Assembly: GCF_003584125.1 (NCBI RefSeq)
Contig: NZ_QXFL01000001.1
Coordinates: forward strand, 558,001-622,000
Reading direction: 5' to 3'
DNA from: Aurantiacibacter zhengii
GTDB lineage: Bacteria > Pseudomonadota > Alphaproteobacteria > Sphingomonadales > Sphingomonadaceae
Length of the DNA stretch: 64,000 nt
A model generated the notes under the pieces. That model did not search any database. It was given only the letters and a program-made list of their open reading frames with translations, and was not told the DNA's origin. Below are positions 48,493 to 59,012 of this stretch, piece after piece; the first letter of the stretch is position 1; each line of letters begins with the position of its first letter. The position numbers and the translations under genes were made by a program.

Positions 48493-49305
48493 CTATGCCC
48501 ATTGAGCAGGATCGAGGGCATACAGTTTCGCCAGCTGTTTATACAGGTCTGGCTCTTCGCTGCGCATCGCTTGCGGCTTTTCGAAGAAGGTCACGGTCGC
48601 TTCGGCGAAGAATTCCTGGTGGTTGGTGGCGCCGTAGGGATCGATCAGGGTGCTGCGGCCGCTTTCCAGCCTTTCCACGTGGCCATTGTAGGCATCCAGC
48701 ATGGCGCGCTCCCAGTTCTCGTATCGTTGCCCCTTGCGCAGGATGGGAATGCCATTGGTGTGCCCGGTCAGGCCATCGAGCTGGTGGGCAAATTCGTGGA
48801 TGACGACATTGTGCCCGTCGTCCGGGTCGAGACCGCCACGACGAGCATGGTCCCATGCCAGGACGACCGGCCCCCGCTGCCAGCTTTCGCCCGCAGTGCC
48901 GATATTGCCTTCGTGAACCACTGGTCCATCATGCCTTCCACGCCCTGTCAGGAAGCCGGCGGGATAGACGAGAATGGTGCGCAAGGTTTCGAACCAGACC
49001 GGACTGTTCACCACCAGCAGGCACGCCTGCGCAGCGATGGAAAGCCGCATCTCGTCTTTCAGCTCAAGCCCGCCCGACCCGTGAAACGTCACCTGATCGA
49101 GGAACAGGTTGATCTTCCCTTCCAGCGACGGGCGCAAATCTTCGGGCAACCGGCGGAGCATCGGCACGAGCCTGTCCACGACCGCGCGCTGCTGCGATGT
49201 CAGCGGCGTAGCCAGAAGCCGCGCCCGCCTGCGCCTGCGCGACCAGCTGCGGTATATGAAACCCAGCGCAATCAGCGCGGCGGCAAGGATTGGCCAGTAG
49301 CTCAT
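48493..49305 (-). CDS. MtfA-like zinc-dependent peptidase (M90), membrane-anchored
   Basis: 270 residues of the MtfA/YeeI family. The zinc-binding HEFAH is at 160-164 in VVIHEFAHQLDGLTG, with a further acidic ligand likely in HQEFFAEA (about 219-226). LEGKINLFLDQVTFHG and VLAWDHARRGG are family blocks. An N-terminal hydrophobic helix (about 4-18) followed by SRRRRRAR indicates membrane attachment with the catalytic part in the cytoplasm. E. coli MtfA is soluble and binds the regulator Mlc. No Mlc or PTS gene is nearby. Confidence 0.88.
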   Translation of the reverse strand: MSYWPILAAALIALGFIYRSWSRRRRRARLLATPLTSQQRAVVDRLVPMLRRLPEDLRPSLEGKINLFLDQVTFHGSGGLELKDEMRLSIAAQACLLVVNSPVWFETLRTILVYPAGFLTGRGRHDGPVVHEGNIGTAGESWQRGPVVLAWDHARRGGLDPDDGHNVVIHEFAHQLDGLTGHTNGIPILRKGQRYENWERAMLDAYNGHVERLESGRSTLIDPYGATNHQEFFAEATVTFFEKPQAMRSEEPDLYKQLAKLYALDPAQWA

Positions 49306-49376
49306 CGATCAATCCGCTTGTGGTTCGCATCCATACTTACGCGAGGGCGGGTCACAGCCCTCCTTGAAGAAATCGA

Positions 49377-50168
49377 TCACGCGCCCGTCAGGAACTCCAC
49401 CAGCGCCCTCACCTTCCTCTGTCGCCACTGCGGGCGCGGGGCGACGAGCCAGTAGGCGCGGCGGCAGTCTTCCTGCTGCTGCAACGCTTCCAGCCGACCG
49501 TCGGCAAGGGCTTCCTCCACCAGCGGCAACGGCAGCCACGCGCGACCGATCCCGGCGATGGCGGAGGACAGGACCTGTCCGGCATTGCCCACTTGCAGCA
49601 CGACCTCCGCGCTCTCGGGCGCCTCGTATGTCGGCCAGCTTATCCACGCATCTGGCGCGCCGGGTGCGGCGACCACGACCTTGCACCCGTCCACCAGCTG
49701 CGCGCCCTCCAATTCGCCCGGACCTTCCACCAGCCGGATGGCAAGGTCCAGGTTGGCCTCGGTGAAGTCGGCGTTCTCATCCGCCGTCAACTGGATGGTG
49801 ATGTCGGGATTGGCCTTCCGGAAGGCCGCAATTCTCGGGGCAAGCCACTGGGCAAAGAATTCGCGCGGGCAGGCGATGGCATAGTTGGAGGAGCTTTGCC
49901 CCGCCTGCATGGCCTGGACGCTTTCCTCGAACTTCAGGAAACCGTCACGCAGCGAATCGAGGCCTGCCTCGGCCTCATCGGTCAGTTCCAGCCCCTTTGA
50001 CGTGCGACGAAACAGCACGACGCCCAGCACATCCTCCAGCGCACGAATCTGCTGGCCCACGGCGGCGGGCGTCACCGCCAGTTCGTCTGCCGCGCGGGTG
50101 AACGAGAGGTGCCGCGCGGCGGCATCGAATACGCGCAGGGCGTTGAGGGGGAGATGAGTGCGTTTCAT
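49377..50168 (-). CDS. LysR-family transcriptional regulator (GcvA-like)
   Basis: 263 residues, slightly short for the family (290-310). The N-terminal winged helix-turn-helix is LNALRVFDAAARHLSFTRAADELAVTPAAVGQQIRALEDVLGVVLF (about 7-54). The effector domain begins near 95, with CPREFFAQWLAPRIAAFRKANPDI and a GCKVVVAAPG strand. The LPLNALRVFDAAARHLSFTRAA wording is that of the GcvA/AmpR branch. The usual divergent target gene is absent. All neighbours face the same way, so its regulon cannot be inferred. Confidence 0.88.
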   Translation of the reverse strand: MKRTHLPLNALRVFDAAARHLSFTRAADELAVTPAAVGQQIRALEDVLGVVLFRRTSKGLELTDEAEAGLDSLRDGFLKFEESVQAMQAGQSSSNYAIACPREFFAQWLAPRIAAFRKANPDITIQLTADENADFTEANLDLAIRLVEGPGELEGAQLVDGCKVVVAAPGAPDAWISWPTYEAPESAEVVLQVGNAGQVLSSAIAGIGRAWLPLPLVEEALADGRLEALQQQEDCRRAYWLVAPRPQWRQRKVRALVEFLTGA

Positions 50169-50273
50169 GGCTGTTTCCAGCCACCGGCTCTAGGAAAGGC
50201 AAGGCCGCGCGGCAAGCAGGGATGCAGGCCCATGCCCTCGCTCAGCCCTGGGCCGTGCCGATATCGGTAGAAT

Positions 50274-50690
50274 TCAGTTCGCGCTTTCAGCAGGGGCGGC
50301 AAGCGGGAAATAGGGAATCGCCACCTCGAACTGCGTGCCATCCGCATGGAGGAAGGTGTAATGCCCTTCCATCGCGCCGATGTTGGTGGTCAGCTCGCAG
50401 CCGGAGACGTAATCGTGGGTTTCGCCCGGGGCCAGCACCGGGGTTTCCCCCACCACACCCTCGCCATCGACGATGTTCCCCATGCCGTTGGAATCGGTGA
50501 TGCGCCAGTGGCGGCTTTTCAGCTGCACGGTTTCGTCCCGCCCGTTTTCGAGGCGGATGTGATAGACCCAGAACCAGCGCCCCGCCCCCACGCGCGACTG
50601 TTCCGGCATGAAGTTCACCGACACCCGCACGGTAACCCCGGCGGTGATGGCGGTGTGCTGGAACAGCGATGAAATTGCGGCACTGGTCAT
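50274..50690 (-). CDS. apaG: ApaG domain protein
   Basis: 138 residues from the ATG at 50690. VTVRVSVNFMPEQS, FWVYHIRLENGRDETVQLKSRHWRITDSNG, VVGETPVLAPGETHDYVSGCEL and GAMEGHYTF are the ApaG signature in order. The fold is a fibronectin-III-like beta-sandwich. The role is uncertain (linked genetically to cobalt/magnesium resistance and to Ap4A metabolism through operon position). An upstream frame extension was rejected because the conserved fold starts here. Confidence 0.93.
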   Translation of the reverse strand: MTSAAISSLFQHTAITAGVTVRVSVNFMPEQSRVGAGRWFWVYHIRLENGRDETVQLKSRHWRITDSNGMGNIVDGEGVVGETPVLAPGETHDYVSGCELTTNIGAMEGHYTFLHADGTQFEVAIPYFPLAAPAESAN

Positions 50691-50739
50691 GTACGACAAG
50701 GTAGCGGCTTTCAGCCGTGCCACAAGGGGTGCTTCGGTC

Positions 50740-52710
50740 TTAATCCGCCGGGTTGTGGCGCGCGAGGAAGTCCACCACGGCATCGTAATAGGCTTGTTCG
50801 TCCTCCGGCTTGTCGAAGCCGTGGCCGGCTTCCTCGAAGCTGAGCGTTTCCAGTTCGACACCGGCGCCCCGGGCGCGGCTGACCATCAGTTCGTACTGGT
50901 CGTAGGGCACCACGCTATCCTCCTCCCCGTGCACCAGCAGGACGGGGCGCGTCAGGCGCCCCACCTGCACGGCGGGCGACACATCGTCGAGGTCGAAGTT
51001 GGTCTGGTCGCCATCGACCCTGTCCCACCAGCGCCCGCGATTGCGGCCAAACAGGAAGTCGCGGTTGTAGTGCAACTGCCGCTCGAAATGGGTGACCCCT
51101 GCAAAGCTTACGGCGCAGCGGTAGATTTCGGGGTTGCGGATCGCTCCCCACAGCGCGGCGAACCCGCCATAGCTGGACCCGAGGATGCAGACCCGTTCGG
51201 GATCGACCGTCCCCTGCGCCACGAGGTGCGCCACCACGTCGTCGAGGTCGTCCTGCATGGCGCGGCCGATCTGGCCGTTGCCCAGCAGTTCGAAACTTTC
51301 ACCAAACCCGCCGGAGCCGCGAAAGTTGGGCTGGACGACGGCGTAGCCACGATTGGCCAGCAGCTGCACCATGTCATCGTATTCGTCCCAGTCGCGCACG
51401 CCGTAGGGGCCGCCGTGGGGATGTACGATCAGCGGCAGCGCCTTGTCCCCGCGACCTCGCGGAAGGGTGAGATAAGCCTGGATGGATGTGCCGTCCCGTG
51501 CCTCGTAACGGAAGCTAGCGGGCTCGCTCAGATCCTCTGCCCGGATCTGCGGTCGGTATTCGGCAAACAGGACCAGTTCGCGCTCGCCCGGTGTGAACAC
51601 ATGCAGCGCGCCCGGATCGGCAGGACCGGATTGCAGCACCAGCATGCGGCTGCGATCGTCGGCAATACCGCGGATGGATACCCAGCTTCCCGGCAAGGCG
51701 GTGGAGAGCTGCTCCTGCCACTGCCGGATCTGCGGATCGATCCACTCGCGGCGGAAATCGTCGCCTGCGTAGCCTACCGAGAGAGGAGTGCCGTCGCGGT
51801 CGAGATTGACCGAATCGATATCTGCGCTATCGGATTCGAACACCACGGCGCCGGGTTCCCCGGTGTTGAAGTCGAACTCCATCAGTGCCTGCCGGTCCCG
51901 CCCTTCGGGAATTGCGAACACGAAGGCCTTGTCGCTTCCGGACCGCAGTCCGGTCCAGTTCCAGTATTCGAACGCGTCCTCGTCATCCACGCGGGTGCGG
52001 GCGATGACGCGGAAGTCGTCCTGGCCATTGCTACGATATTCGAGATGGCGGCGCCCGCCGGTTGCCCGGCCATAGCCAAGGCGCACGTCGCCGGTCTCGT
52101 CGGCGAACCAGTCCACCACGCCATCGATGGGACGCTGCACCAACTCACCTTCCGGCGGTCCGGCGGCAAGGTCGCTCAGGTCGAAGCGGTACACGCCAGG
52201 ATAGCGGCCCAGCCCGTAAGCCATCGAAATCAGTACGAAATCGCCATCGGGATCGACGTGGATGATATTGTCGCCATTGAAAGCCATGCGCCGCAGGACC
52301 AGGGGCTGCAGGTTGTCGGTGCCCATTTCCAGCGCCATCAGGCGGCTGAAATAATAGGTCTCGCGCCGGTCCTGCATCATTACCGAGATCAACAGGCGGT
52401 TGTTGCCCGCCCAGCGGAACCAGTTGAAATCGTCCTGCTCCCCCACGATGATGGCATCGGCCATTTCCAGTGTCTGGGCATCGAACACGGTGAGATAAAG
52501 CTTCTCGTCCACCAAGGCAGTGAAAGCCAGATGTTTGCCATCGGGCGAAAGACGTGCCCCGTACAGCTGCGACTGTGAGGCAAAGGCTTCGGTGGGAATT
52601 TCCGCCGGAATTTCCGCAGCGGAAGAACCGTCTTTATCCTGCGCCATCGCCGGTAGTGGTACCAGCCCGGCCAGCAGCGTCAGCGCCGCCGCAATCATCG
52701 TCTTCCGCAT
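50740..52710 (-). CDS. S9-family prolyl oligopeptidase-like peptidase, exported
   Basis: 656 residues with a signal peptide (MRKTMIAAALTLLAGLVPLPAMAQ in pieces; cleavage near 24). A long beta-propeller-like N-terminal part contains SPDGKHLAFTALV. The C-terminal alpha/beta-hydrolase has PLIVHPHGGPYGVRD, the nucleophile S513 in GSSYGG, the Asp region LVHGEEDSVVPYDQ and the His in EEAGHGF. This is the S9C-like (acylaminoacyl-peptidase/dipeptidyl-peptidase) branch rather than S9A. Start at 52710 chosen because the signal peptide begins there. Confidence 0.92.
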   Translation of the reverse strand: MRKTMIAAALTLLAGLVPLPAMAQDKDGSSAAEIPAEIPTEAFASQSQLYGARLSPDGKHLAFTALVDEKLYLTVFDAQTLEMADAIIVGEQDDFNWFRWAGNNRLLISVMMQDRRETYYFSRLMALEMGTDNLQPLVLRRMAFNGDNIIHVDPDGDFVLISMAYGLGRYPGVYRFDLSDLAAGPPEGELVQRPIDGVVDWFADETGDVRLGYGRATGGRRHLEYRSNGQDDFRVIARTRVDDEDAFEYWNWTGLRSGSDKAFVFAIPEGRDRQALMEFDFNTGEPGAVVFESDSADIDSVNLDRDGTPLSVGYAGDDFRREWIDPQIRQWQEQLSTALPGSWVSIRGIADDRSRMLVLQSGPADPGALHVFTPGERELVLFAEYRPQIRAEDLSEPASFRYEARDGTSIQAYLTLPRGRGDKALPLIVHPHGGPYGVRDWDEYDDMVQLLANRGYAVVQPNFRGSGGFGESFELLGNGQIGRAMQDDLDDVVAHLVAQGTVDPERVCILGSSYGGFAALWGAIRNPEIYRCAVSFAGVTHFERQLHYNRDFLFGRNRGRWWDRVDGDQTNFDLDDVSPAVQVGRLTRPVLLVHGEEDSVVPYDQYELMVSRARGAGVELETLSFEEAGHGFDKPEDEQAYYDAVVDFLARHNPAD

Positions 52711-52810
52711 ATCTTCGTAAGCCCCCGCACGCCGTTGCAGGGAGGAAGATAACGAAAGCAAGGCGTTAGGCAATAGAGGGAATTGCCCCCCGGACTGCTC
52801 TACCCGGGCC

Positions 52811-54031
52811 CTAAAATGCAACCCTGTCGAAAGCCTGTCCGATATCCTCGATCAGGTCGAGCGGATCTTCCAGCCCCACGTTGATACGCAGCATCCCGTC
52901 CTCGATACCCGCCGCGGCGCGCCCTTCTGCACCCATGTTGTGGTGCGTGGTGGTGGCCGGGTGGCACATCAGGCTTTTCGCATCGCCGATGTTGTTGGAG
53001 ATATCGACCAGTTCCAGCGCATTGAGGATCGCCATGGCATTCTCCTTCGCCTGCTCTCCCGAACCGGGCGCGAAGAACGAAAAGATCGGACCTGCCGCCG
53101 ACATTTGCCGGTGCGCCAGTTCATGCTGCGGATGGCTGGGCAGCCATGGGTGCAGCACCCGTAGACCGCGATCCTCGATGAACTGCGCCACCTGCAGGGC
53201 ATTGGCGCTCTGCACGGGTGCGCGCAGGGGCAGCGTTTCCAGCCCCTTCATCACCACCCAGGCATTGAACGGCGCGCAGATCGGCCCGGTGTTGCGCTGG
53301 AAGGGCGAAAGCTTCTCCTCGATCCACTCCTGGCTGGAGCAGACCGCGCCCGCCATCACGCGGCCCTGCCCGTCCATCATCTTGGTGGCGGAGTAGGCGA
53401 CAACGTCTGCGCCGAACTCCAGTGGCCGCTGGAGGATGGGCGTGGCAAAGGCGTTATCCACGACGGTGGTAATTCCCTTCGACCGCGCCAGGCCGCAGAC
53501 GAATTCCAGGTCCACCAGGTCCATCGTGGGGTTGGCCGGGGTCTCGAAAAAGAACGCCTTGGTGTTGGGCTGCACGGCGGCTTCCCACGCGGCGTTGTCC
53601 GTGCCGTCGATGGCGGTGTGGGTGATGCCGAAACGGTTGAGCACGTTGTCGAGAATCCAGCGGCACGAGCCGAACGCAGCGCGTCCCGCCACCACGTGAT
53701 CGCCCGCAGAAAGCATGCACAGAAGCGAACTCGTCATCGCCGCCATGCCGCTTGCCTGCACCAGGCACGCCTCTGCCCCCTCCATCGCGGCGATGCGGTC
53801 TTGCAGCATCTCCACCGTGGGGTTCTTGAAGCGGGAATACTGCATACCCTGCGCGTCGCCCGCAAAGCGCGCGGCCACTTCCTGCGCGCTGTCGAAGGTA
53901 AAGCCGCTGGTGAGATAGAGCGCTTCGCTCGTCTCGCCATGCTCACTGCGGTGCGTACCCGCACGCACGGCCTGCGTTGCGGGACGCCACTTTGCGGTGA
54001 TGCGAGGATCGGTGCCGGTTGTCTTTTTCAT
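52811..54031 (-). CDS. metZ: O-succinylhomoserine sulfhydrylase
   Basis: PLP enzyme that makes homocysteine from O-succinylhomoserine and sulfide, in methionine synthesis. 406 residues. QYSRFKNPTVEMLQDRIAAMEGAE near 64-88, the PLP-phosphate region ASGMAAM, FFETPANPTMDLVDL, and VVDNAFATPILQ lead to the PLP lysine K217 in YSATKMMDGQG. The wording is closer to MetZ than to cystathionine gamma-synthase or the O-acetyl type, but the substrate is assigned by family resemblance only. Confidence 0.92.
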   Translation of the reverse strand: MKKTTGTDPRITAKWRPATQAVRAGTHRSEHGETSEALYLTSGFTFDSAQEVAARFAGDAQGMQYSRFKNPTVEMLQDRIAAMEGAEACLVQASGMAAMTSSLLCMLSAGDHVVAGRAAFGSCRWILDNVLNRFGITHTAIDGTDNAAWEAAVQPNTKAFFFETPANPTMDLVDLEFVCGLARSKGITTVVDNAFATPILQRPLEFGADVVAYSATKMMDGQGRVMAGAVCSSQEWIEEKLSPFQRNTGPICAPFNAWVVMKGLETLPLRAPVQSANALQVAQFIEDRGLRVLHPWLPSHPQHELAHRQMSAAGPIFSFFAPGSGEQAKENAMAILNALELVDISNNIGDAKSLMCHPATTTHHNMGAEGRAAAGIEDGMLRINVGLEDPLDLIEDIGQAFDRVAF

Positions 54032-54075
54032 CTCAGGCTGCGTTTAGGCAGCGACCGGGCGTGGAGCAAGCCGAG

Positions 54076-54360
54076 TCAGCGGCCACGCAACCATTTCAGT
54101 GCGCCGGCCTCCAGCCCCTTGAACTTTGGCCAACCATCGCGCGTATCGTCCAGCGGTGCGAGCAGCAGCGGGGTATCATCGGGCAACTGCCACTTGATGC
54201 GGTGATAAAGTTTCGAACGCGAAAGGTCTGAGCGCACCAGCCAGAGACCCGCTGCCAGCGGTTGCGCATCGCCGTGCCAGTCGAACCCGTCCGGCAGATC
54301 GGCGTCGAACCACGACAGGTAGAGTGCCTGCACGTTTTCCTGATCGCGTTTGCGGGCCAT
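54076..54360 (-). CDS. Small conserved-type hypothetical protein
   Basis: 94 residues, soluble, with no signal peptide. DADLPDGFDWHGDAQPLAAGLWLVRSDLSRSKLYHRIKWQLP and a basic C-terminus. Starts with MARKRDQENVQALYLSWF. No motif tied to a function. An ATG 16 codons upstream (54408) is possible but would shorten the gap to the divergent glycosyltransferase gene to about 30 bases. Divergent from the PMT gene. Confidence 0.55.
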   Translation of the reverse strand: MARKRDQENVQALYLSWFDADLPDGFDWHGDAQPLAAGLWLVRSDLSRSKLYHRIKWQLPDDTPLLLAPLDDTRDGWPKFKGLEAGALKWLRGR

Positions 54361-54438
54361 GCGAGACCAAGCCGCGACCCGGTGTGTTGTTCCAATGGCA
54401 ATTGTCATGTGCTGCGCGCCTGCTATTCCCTGCCCGCA

Positions 54439-55725
54439 ATGAGCGCGCCGCCCGTCCATCCCCGCGATCCGATTGTCTGGAACAGCCTGATCGCGCTGGC
54501 TTTCCTGCTGGCTTGCCTGGTGCGCCTCACCATCCCCAGCACGCCCTACTTCGACGAGGTGCATTACCTGCCCGCCGCGCGCGCGGTGCTCGACCTGGTG
54601 CAGGCGACCAATGTCGAACACCCGCCGCTGGCCAAGCAGATCATCGCCGCAGGCATCGCCCTGTTCGGCGACGAGCCCTTGGGCTGGCGCATTTTCAGCG
54701 TTGTATTCGGTACGCTAGCGCTGTTCGCATCCATGCGGACGATATGGTTCGCCAGTCGCACCCGAACCGCCAGCCTGCTGACCGGACTGTTCGTCGCCAC
54801 CAATTTCCTGCTGTTCGTCCATGCGCGCATCGCCATGCTGGACGTGTTCATGGTCGCGTTCCTGCTGTTGGCTGCATGGATGTTCGCCGCAGCCCTGCGG
54901 GAGAACGAGACCGCGCGCTGGCGGCTGGCCGTGGCGGGCGTCGCGCTGGGCTGCGCCATGGCATCGAAGTGGAACGCCGTTCCGCTTGCCGTGCTGCCGG
55001 GCCTCGCCTTCCTTGCTGCGCGCTGGGCGGCGGGGCGGCGGCGGCTGGTAATGTCCGCGCGCGGATGGCCGATCGGCGGGATGACGCTGTGGGAGGCGGG
55101 GCTGTGGCTCGGCCTGGTACCGCTGCTGGTCTATGCCTCAACGTTCTGGCCGTTCCTCTACTGGAACGTTCCGGGGGCCGACCGCACGGGCCTGATCGAC
55201 CTGCACCGGCACATGCTCAGTCTGCAAACGCAGGTGCCCGAACCCCATCCCTACCAGAGCAACTGGTGGGACTGGGTGATCAACCGCCGGGCGATCTGGT
55301 ACCTTTACGAGCCTGTCGACGGTGCCCAGCGCGGCATCATGCTGATCGGCAACCCGGTGACGATGTGGTTCGGCCTCATTGCCATGGGCTGGTGCGCATG
55401 GACCGGCTGGCAGAGCCGCTACGACGCGCCCCGGTGGGACTGTATTGCACTGGTTGTGGTCTACATTGTCAGCCTCGGCCTGTGGATCGTCGCGCCCAAG
55501 GCGGTGCAGTTCTACTTCCACTATTTCCTGGCCGGAATGGCGATCAGCGCCGCGCTGGCACTGGCAGTGGAGAGACTGGGTCAACGCGGAGAGCGGCTGG
55601 TGCCCTGGGCGCTGGTGCTGGGCGCACTGGGGTTCTTTCTGTACTGGTTCCCGATCCTCACCGCCGCGCCGCTGGACGATCCGCAGGACTTCCTGAAATG
55701 GGCGTGGACGCAGGGGTGGCGCTAG
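54439..55725 (+). CDS. Dolichyl-phosphate-mannose-protein mannosyltransferase-like (GT39/PMT family) glycosyltransferase
   Basis: 428 residues, with about ten membrane helices. The first periplasmic loop has PYFDEVHYLPAAR (D39-E40, the acidic catalytic pair of the PMT fold) and ATNVEHPPLAKQI (EHPPL, also diagnostic). Family members transfer mannose or another sugar from a polyprenyl phosphate to proteins (or to lipids). The bacterial acceptor is unknown here. A GT2-GtrA protein that could make the donor is 1 kb away on the other strand. The ATG at 54439 is preferred over longer readings upstream. Confidence 0.85.
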   Translation: MSAPPVHPRDPIVWNSLIALAFLLACLVRLTIPSTPYFDEVHYLPAARAVLDLVQATNVEHPPLAKQIIAAGIALFGDEPLGWRIFSVVFGTLALFASMRTIWFASRTRTASLLTGLFVATNFLLFVHARIAMLDVFMVAFLLLAAWMFAAALRENETARWRLAVAGVALGCAMASKWNAVPLAVLPGLAFLAARWAAGRRRLVMSARGWPIGGMTLWEAGLWLGLVPLLVYASTFWPFLYWNVPGADRTGLIDLHRHMLSLQTQVPEPHPYQSNWWDWVINRRAIWYLYEPVDGAQRGIMLIGNPVTMWFGLIAMGWCAWTGWQSRYDAPRWDCIALVVVYIVSLGLWIVAPKAVQFYFHYFLAGMAISAALALAVERLGQRGERLVPWALVLGALGFFLYWFPILTAAPLDDPQDFLKWAWTQGWR

Positions 55726-56207
55726 GCGGCGGCCCGGCGAAGGCGACTATGCGGTATCGGACCGAAGCGATTTTGCTCTTGCTTTGGCGGCCAAAAGAAG
55801 ATGACCCAGAATGCCACAACCAAGCCGAGTGCTACCGCATTGAGTGGATAGTCTAGCCCGGGTGAAAGCGACTGCCCGGTCTCCCAAAGATACGTTCCAT
55901 AAGCCTTCAGGCACAGGGTGGCTGGAGCGACAAGAGCGATCCACCCCGCGTTGCCGAAATCATGACAGCGTCGGATCATGGGCACAATTATCAGCATACC
56001 CATCAGGATCAGCGAATAAGTGTCTGGCGTTGCCAGACTGAACTCCCACACATCTTTGATAAGCCAGAGTGTAGCATTTGCCAGCCCCGTTGCGGCGAGC
56101 ACGTAAATGACTAGACCGGTTCGCGACGTGCGCCCTCGGGGATCGACAAGTCCTCGCGAAAAGGCTGACAATTCAGTCAGAATTGTATGGTGTGCCTTCG
56201 CGCTCAT
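55722..56207 (-). CDS. DUF805 family membrane protein
   Basis: 161 residues with about four membrane helices. The DUF805 hallmarks are present: an early DPRGRTSRTGLVIYVLA, IRRCHDFGNAGWIALV in the middle, and a C-terminal QNRFGPIPH-type ending. GC content is visibly below that of the neighbours. Function unknown. Its stop overlaps that of the converging glycosyltransferase gene by four bases. Confidence 0.85.
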   Translation of the reverse strand: MSAKAHHTILTELSAFSRGLVDPRGRTSRTGLVIYVLAATGLANATLWLIKDVWEFSLATPDTYSLILMGMLIIVPMIRRCHDFGNAGWIALVAPATLCLKAYGTYLWETGQSLSPGLDYPLNAVALGLVVAFWVIFFWPPKQEQNRFGPIPHSRLRRAAA

Positions 56208-56262
56208 GCACTAAGCGCTAACAGCACCCTCGCAATTCGACAAGTTAGCCGAAGGGGCATCG

Positions 56263-56544
56263 CTAGCCCTGCTTGCGGCGGTCTTCGAGGTCGAACACCT
56301 CGATGGTGCCGCCTTCGGAGTGGTCGATCCGCACCGGTTCGCGTTCGTCCATCGTGTCGAGATCGGCGAAGGCCTGCTCGATCTCCGCGCGTTTTTCCAG
56401 GATGAGGCGAGCAACGCCTTCGGTCAGGCCGCCTTCGTCACCAACCCGACCAAGCGCAGCGGCGATATCGCCGATGACCGCGCTTTTCGGGGTCATGTGC
56501 AGATGCCCCCGGTTGTCGACGTAGGCCTCGATAGACTTCGCCAT
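56263..56544 (-). CDS. Small cytoplasmic hypothetical protein
   Basis: 93 residues, acidic, no membrane segment. It begins MAKSIEAYVDNRGHLHMTPKSA, then has two helices (IGDIAAALGRVGDEGGLTEGVARLILEKRAEIEQAF) and ends EDRRKQG. No family recognised. Codon use matches the surroundings, and the upstream AT-rich stretch (56545-56700) could carry its promoter. Confidence 0.6.
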   Translation of the reverse strand: MAKSIEAYVDNRGHLHMTPKSAVIGDIAAALGRVGDEGGLTEGVARLILEKRAEIEQAFADLDTMDEREPVRIDHSEGGTIEVFDLEDRRKQG

Positions 56545-56735
56545 GCTCCGTGTTTCCCTGTTGTTGCGCCAAAAAATATACAGCGCAACCCCCTGTTAAG
56601 CAAGGATCAGCCACGATTTTGGTTAATGCTATCCGCAACTATTCTTGGGCTACAAAGGACTGGCCTTTAGTTTCACTGGCGCTGTTCTTTTCGCACAAGT
56701 AACGGCAATTTTCTGCAATGATCGCCCGGACAGGA

Positions 56736-57902
56736 CTAGCGGAAGCGTCCCCAGACGAACTTGCTGGACAGCGCGTAATTCCAGACCGAGGCTATCGCCA
56801 CACCCACCAGCGCGGCGGCCCACCAGACCAGCCCCTGATCGTTCAGCACGGTCGCTACGGCAACGTTGGCGAAGGCACCCACGGCGCAGGCACCGCAGAA
56901 CTTCAGCCAGCCCCAGAACATGTCGTTGGCCCCGCCCAGCTTTTTGTCGCGGTAGGTCAGCAGGTTGTTGAGCCAGAAATTGAACGTCATTGCCACCATC
57001 GTGGCAATCGCCTGCGCCCATCCGAAACCGATCTCTTCCGGCCAGTAAAGCACGGCGAGAACCGCCATGTGCACGAAGACGCCCAGCCCGCCGACCATGC
57101 CGAACAGGGCAAAGCGGACTGGGATCCAGCGACCAAGGTAGCGATCGATCAGCCCGGCGACGAAATCCACGACCACGCCGTTGTCCAGCTTGCTCTCGCC
57201 GCTCAGGCGTTCGGCAAATTTCAAGGGGAATTCCTTCACTTTCAGGCGTGGCTGGGCGGTTGCGAGAATATCCAGCATGATCTTGAAGCCGATGCCGGAA
57301 AGCTTGGGTGCCTGCTGTCGCAGTTGCTCCGTGCGCAGCAGGAAGAAGCCGCTCATGGCATCGGTCAGTTCGGTGCCGGTCAGCTTGCGGGCCAGCGCAT
57401 TGGCCACGCGGCTACCGGTCTCCCGGCCCTTGCTGGACAGGCCATCGGCGTTGCCGCCCACGGCAAAGCGGCTTGCGTAGGCAAGGTCGTAGTCACCCGA
57501 CTTCACCGCCTGCAGCATGTCGCTGAGCAGCGCGGGATCATGCTGGTGATCGGCGTCCATCACGGCCACGAAGGGCGCGGCGGTGGCACACATGCCCTCT
57601 ATCGCGGCGCTGGCGAGGCCGCGGCGACCGATGCGCTGGATCACCCGGATGCGTGGGTCGGTCTGACCGATGCGACGCGCTTCCTCTGCCGTGCCGTCGT
57701 GCGAATTGTCGTCGACGAACACGGCTTCCCAGCCAGACGGCCCCAACGCCTTTTCCAGCCGTTCCACCATTGGCGCGATGTTGCCGCGTTCGTTCAGGGT
57801 GGGCAGCACGACGGCCAGCTCCAGCGGACGCGATGCCTGCGCTTTTGCGAGCGTTGCGGCCGTCGCGATCTGCTGCTGGAATTGTTCGTGGCTCATCTTC
57901 AT
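56736..57902 (-). CDS. GT2 polyprenyl-phosphate glycosyltransferase fused to GtrA-like membrane domain
   Basis: 388 residues. Residues about 27-260 form a dolichol-phosphate-mannose-synthase-like GT2 domain: [30 protein letters not shown], the DADHQHDP D-x-D motif and [11 protein letters not shown]. Residues about 262-388 form a GtrA-type domain of four membrane helices ([18 protein letters not shown] to [12 protein letters not shown]). The product would transfer a sugar from a nucleotide sugar to a polyprenyl phosphate, and the GtrA part may help flip it. A plausible donor supplier for the PMT protein (inference). Confidence 0.9.
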   Translation of the reverse strand: MKMSHEQFQQQIATAATLAKAQASRPLELAVVLPTLNERGNIAPMVERLEKALGPSGWEAVFVDDNSHDGTAEEARRIGQTDPRIRVIQRIGRRGLASAAIEGMCATAAPFVAVMDADHQHDPALLSDMLQAVKSGDYDLAYASRFAVGGNADGLSSKGRETGSRVANALARKLTGTELTDAMSGFFLLRTEQLRQQAPKLSGIGFKIMLDILATAQPRLKVKEFPLKFAERLSGESKLDNGVVVDFVAGLIDRYLGRWIPVRFALFGMVGGLGVFVHMAVLAVLYWPEEIGFGWAQAIATMVAMTFNFWLNNLLTYRDKKLGGANDMFWGWLKFCGACAVGAFANVAVATVLNDQGLVWWAAALVGVAIASVWNYALSSKFVWGRFR

Positions 57903-57952
57903 GCTCCCCGGCTAGCGGGAATTGTTAACCATAAGGTTACCGGGAAAGCGAA

Positions 57953-59011
<1,059 letters not shown>

Positions 59012-59012
59012 T

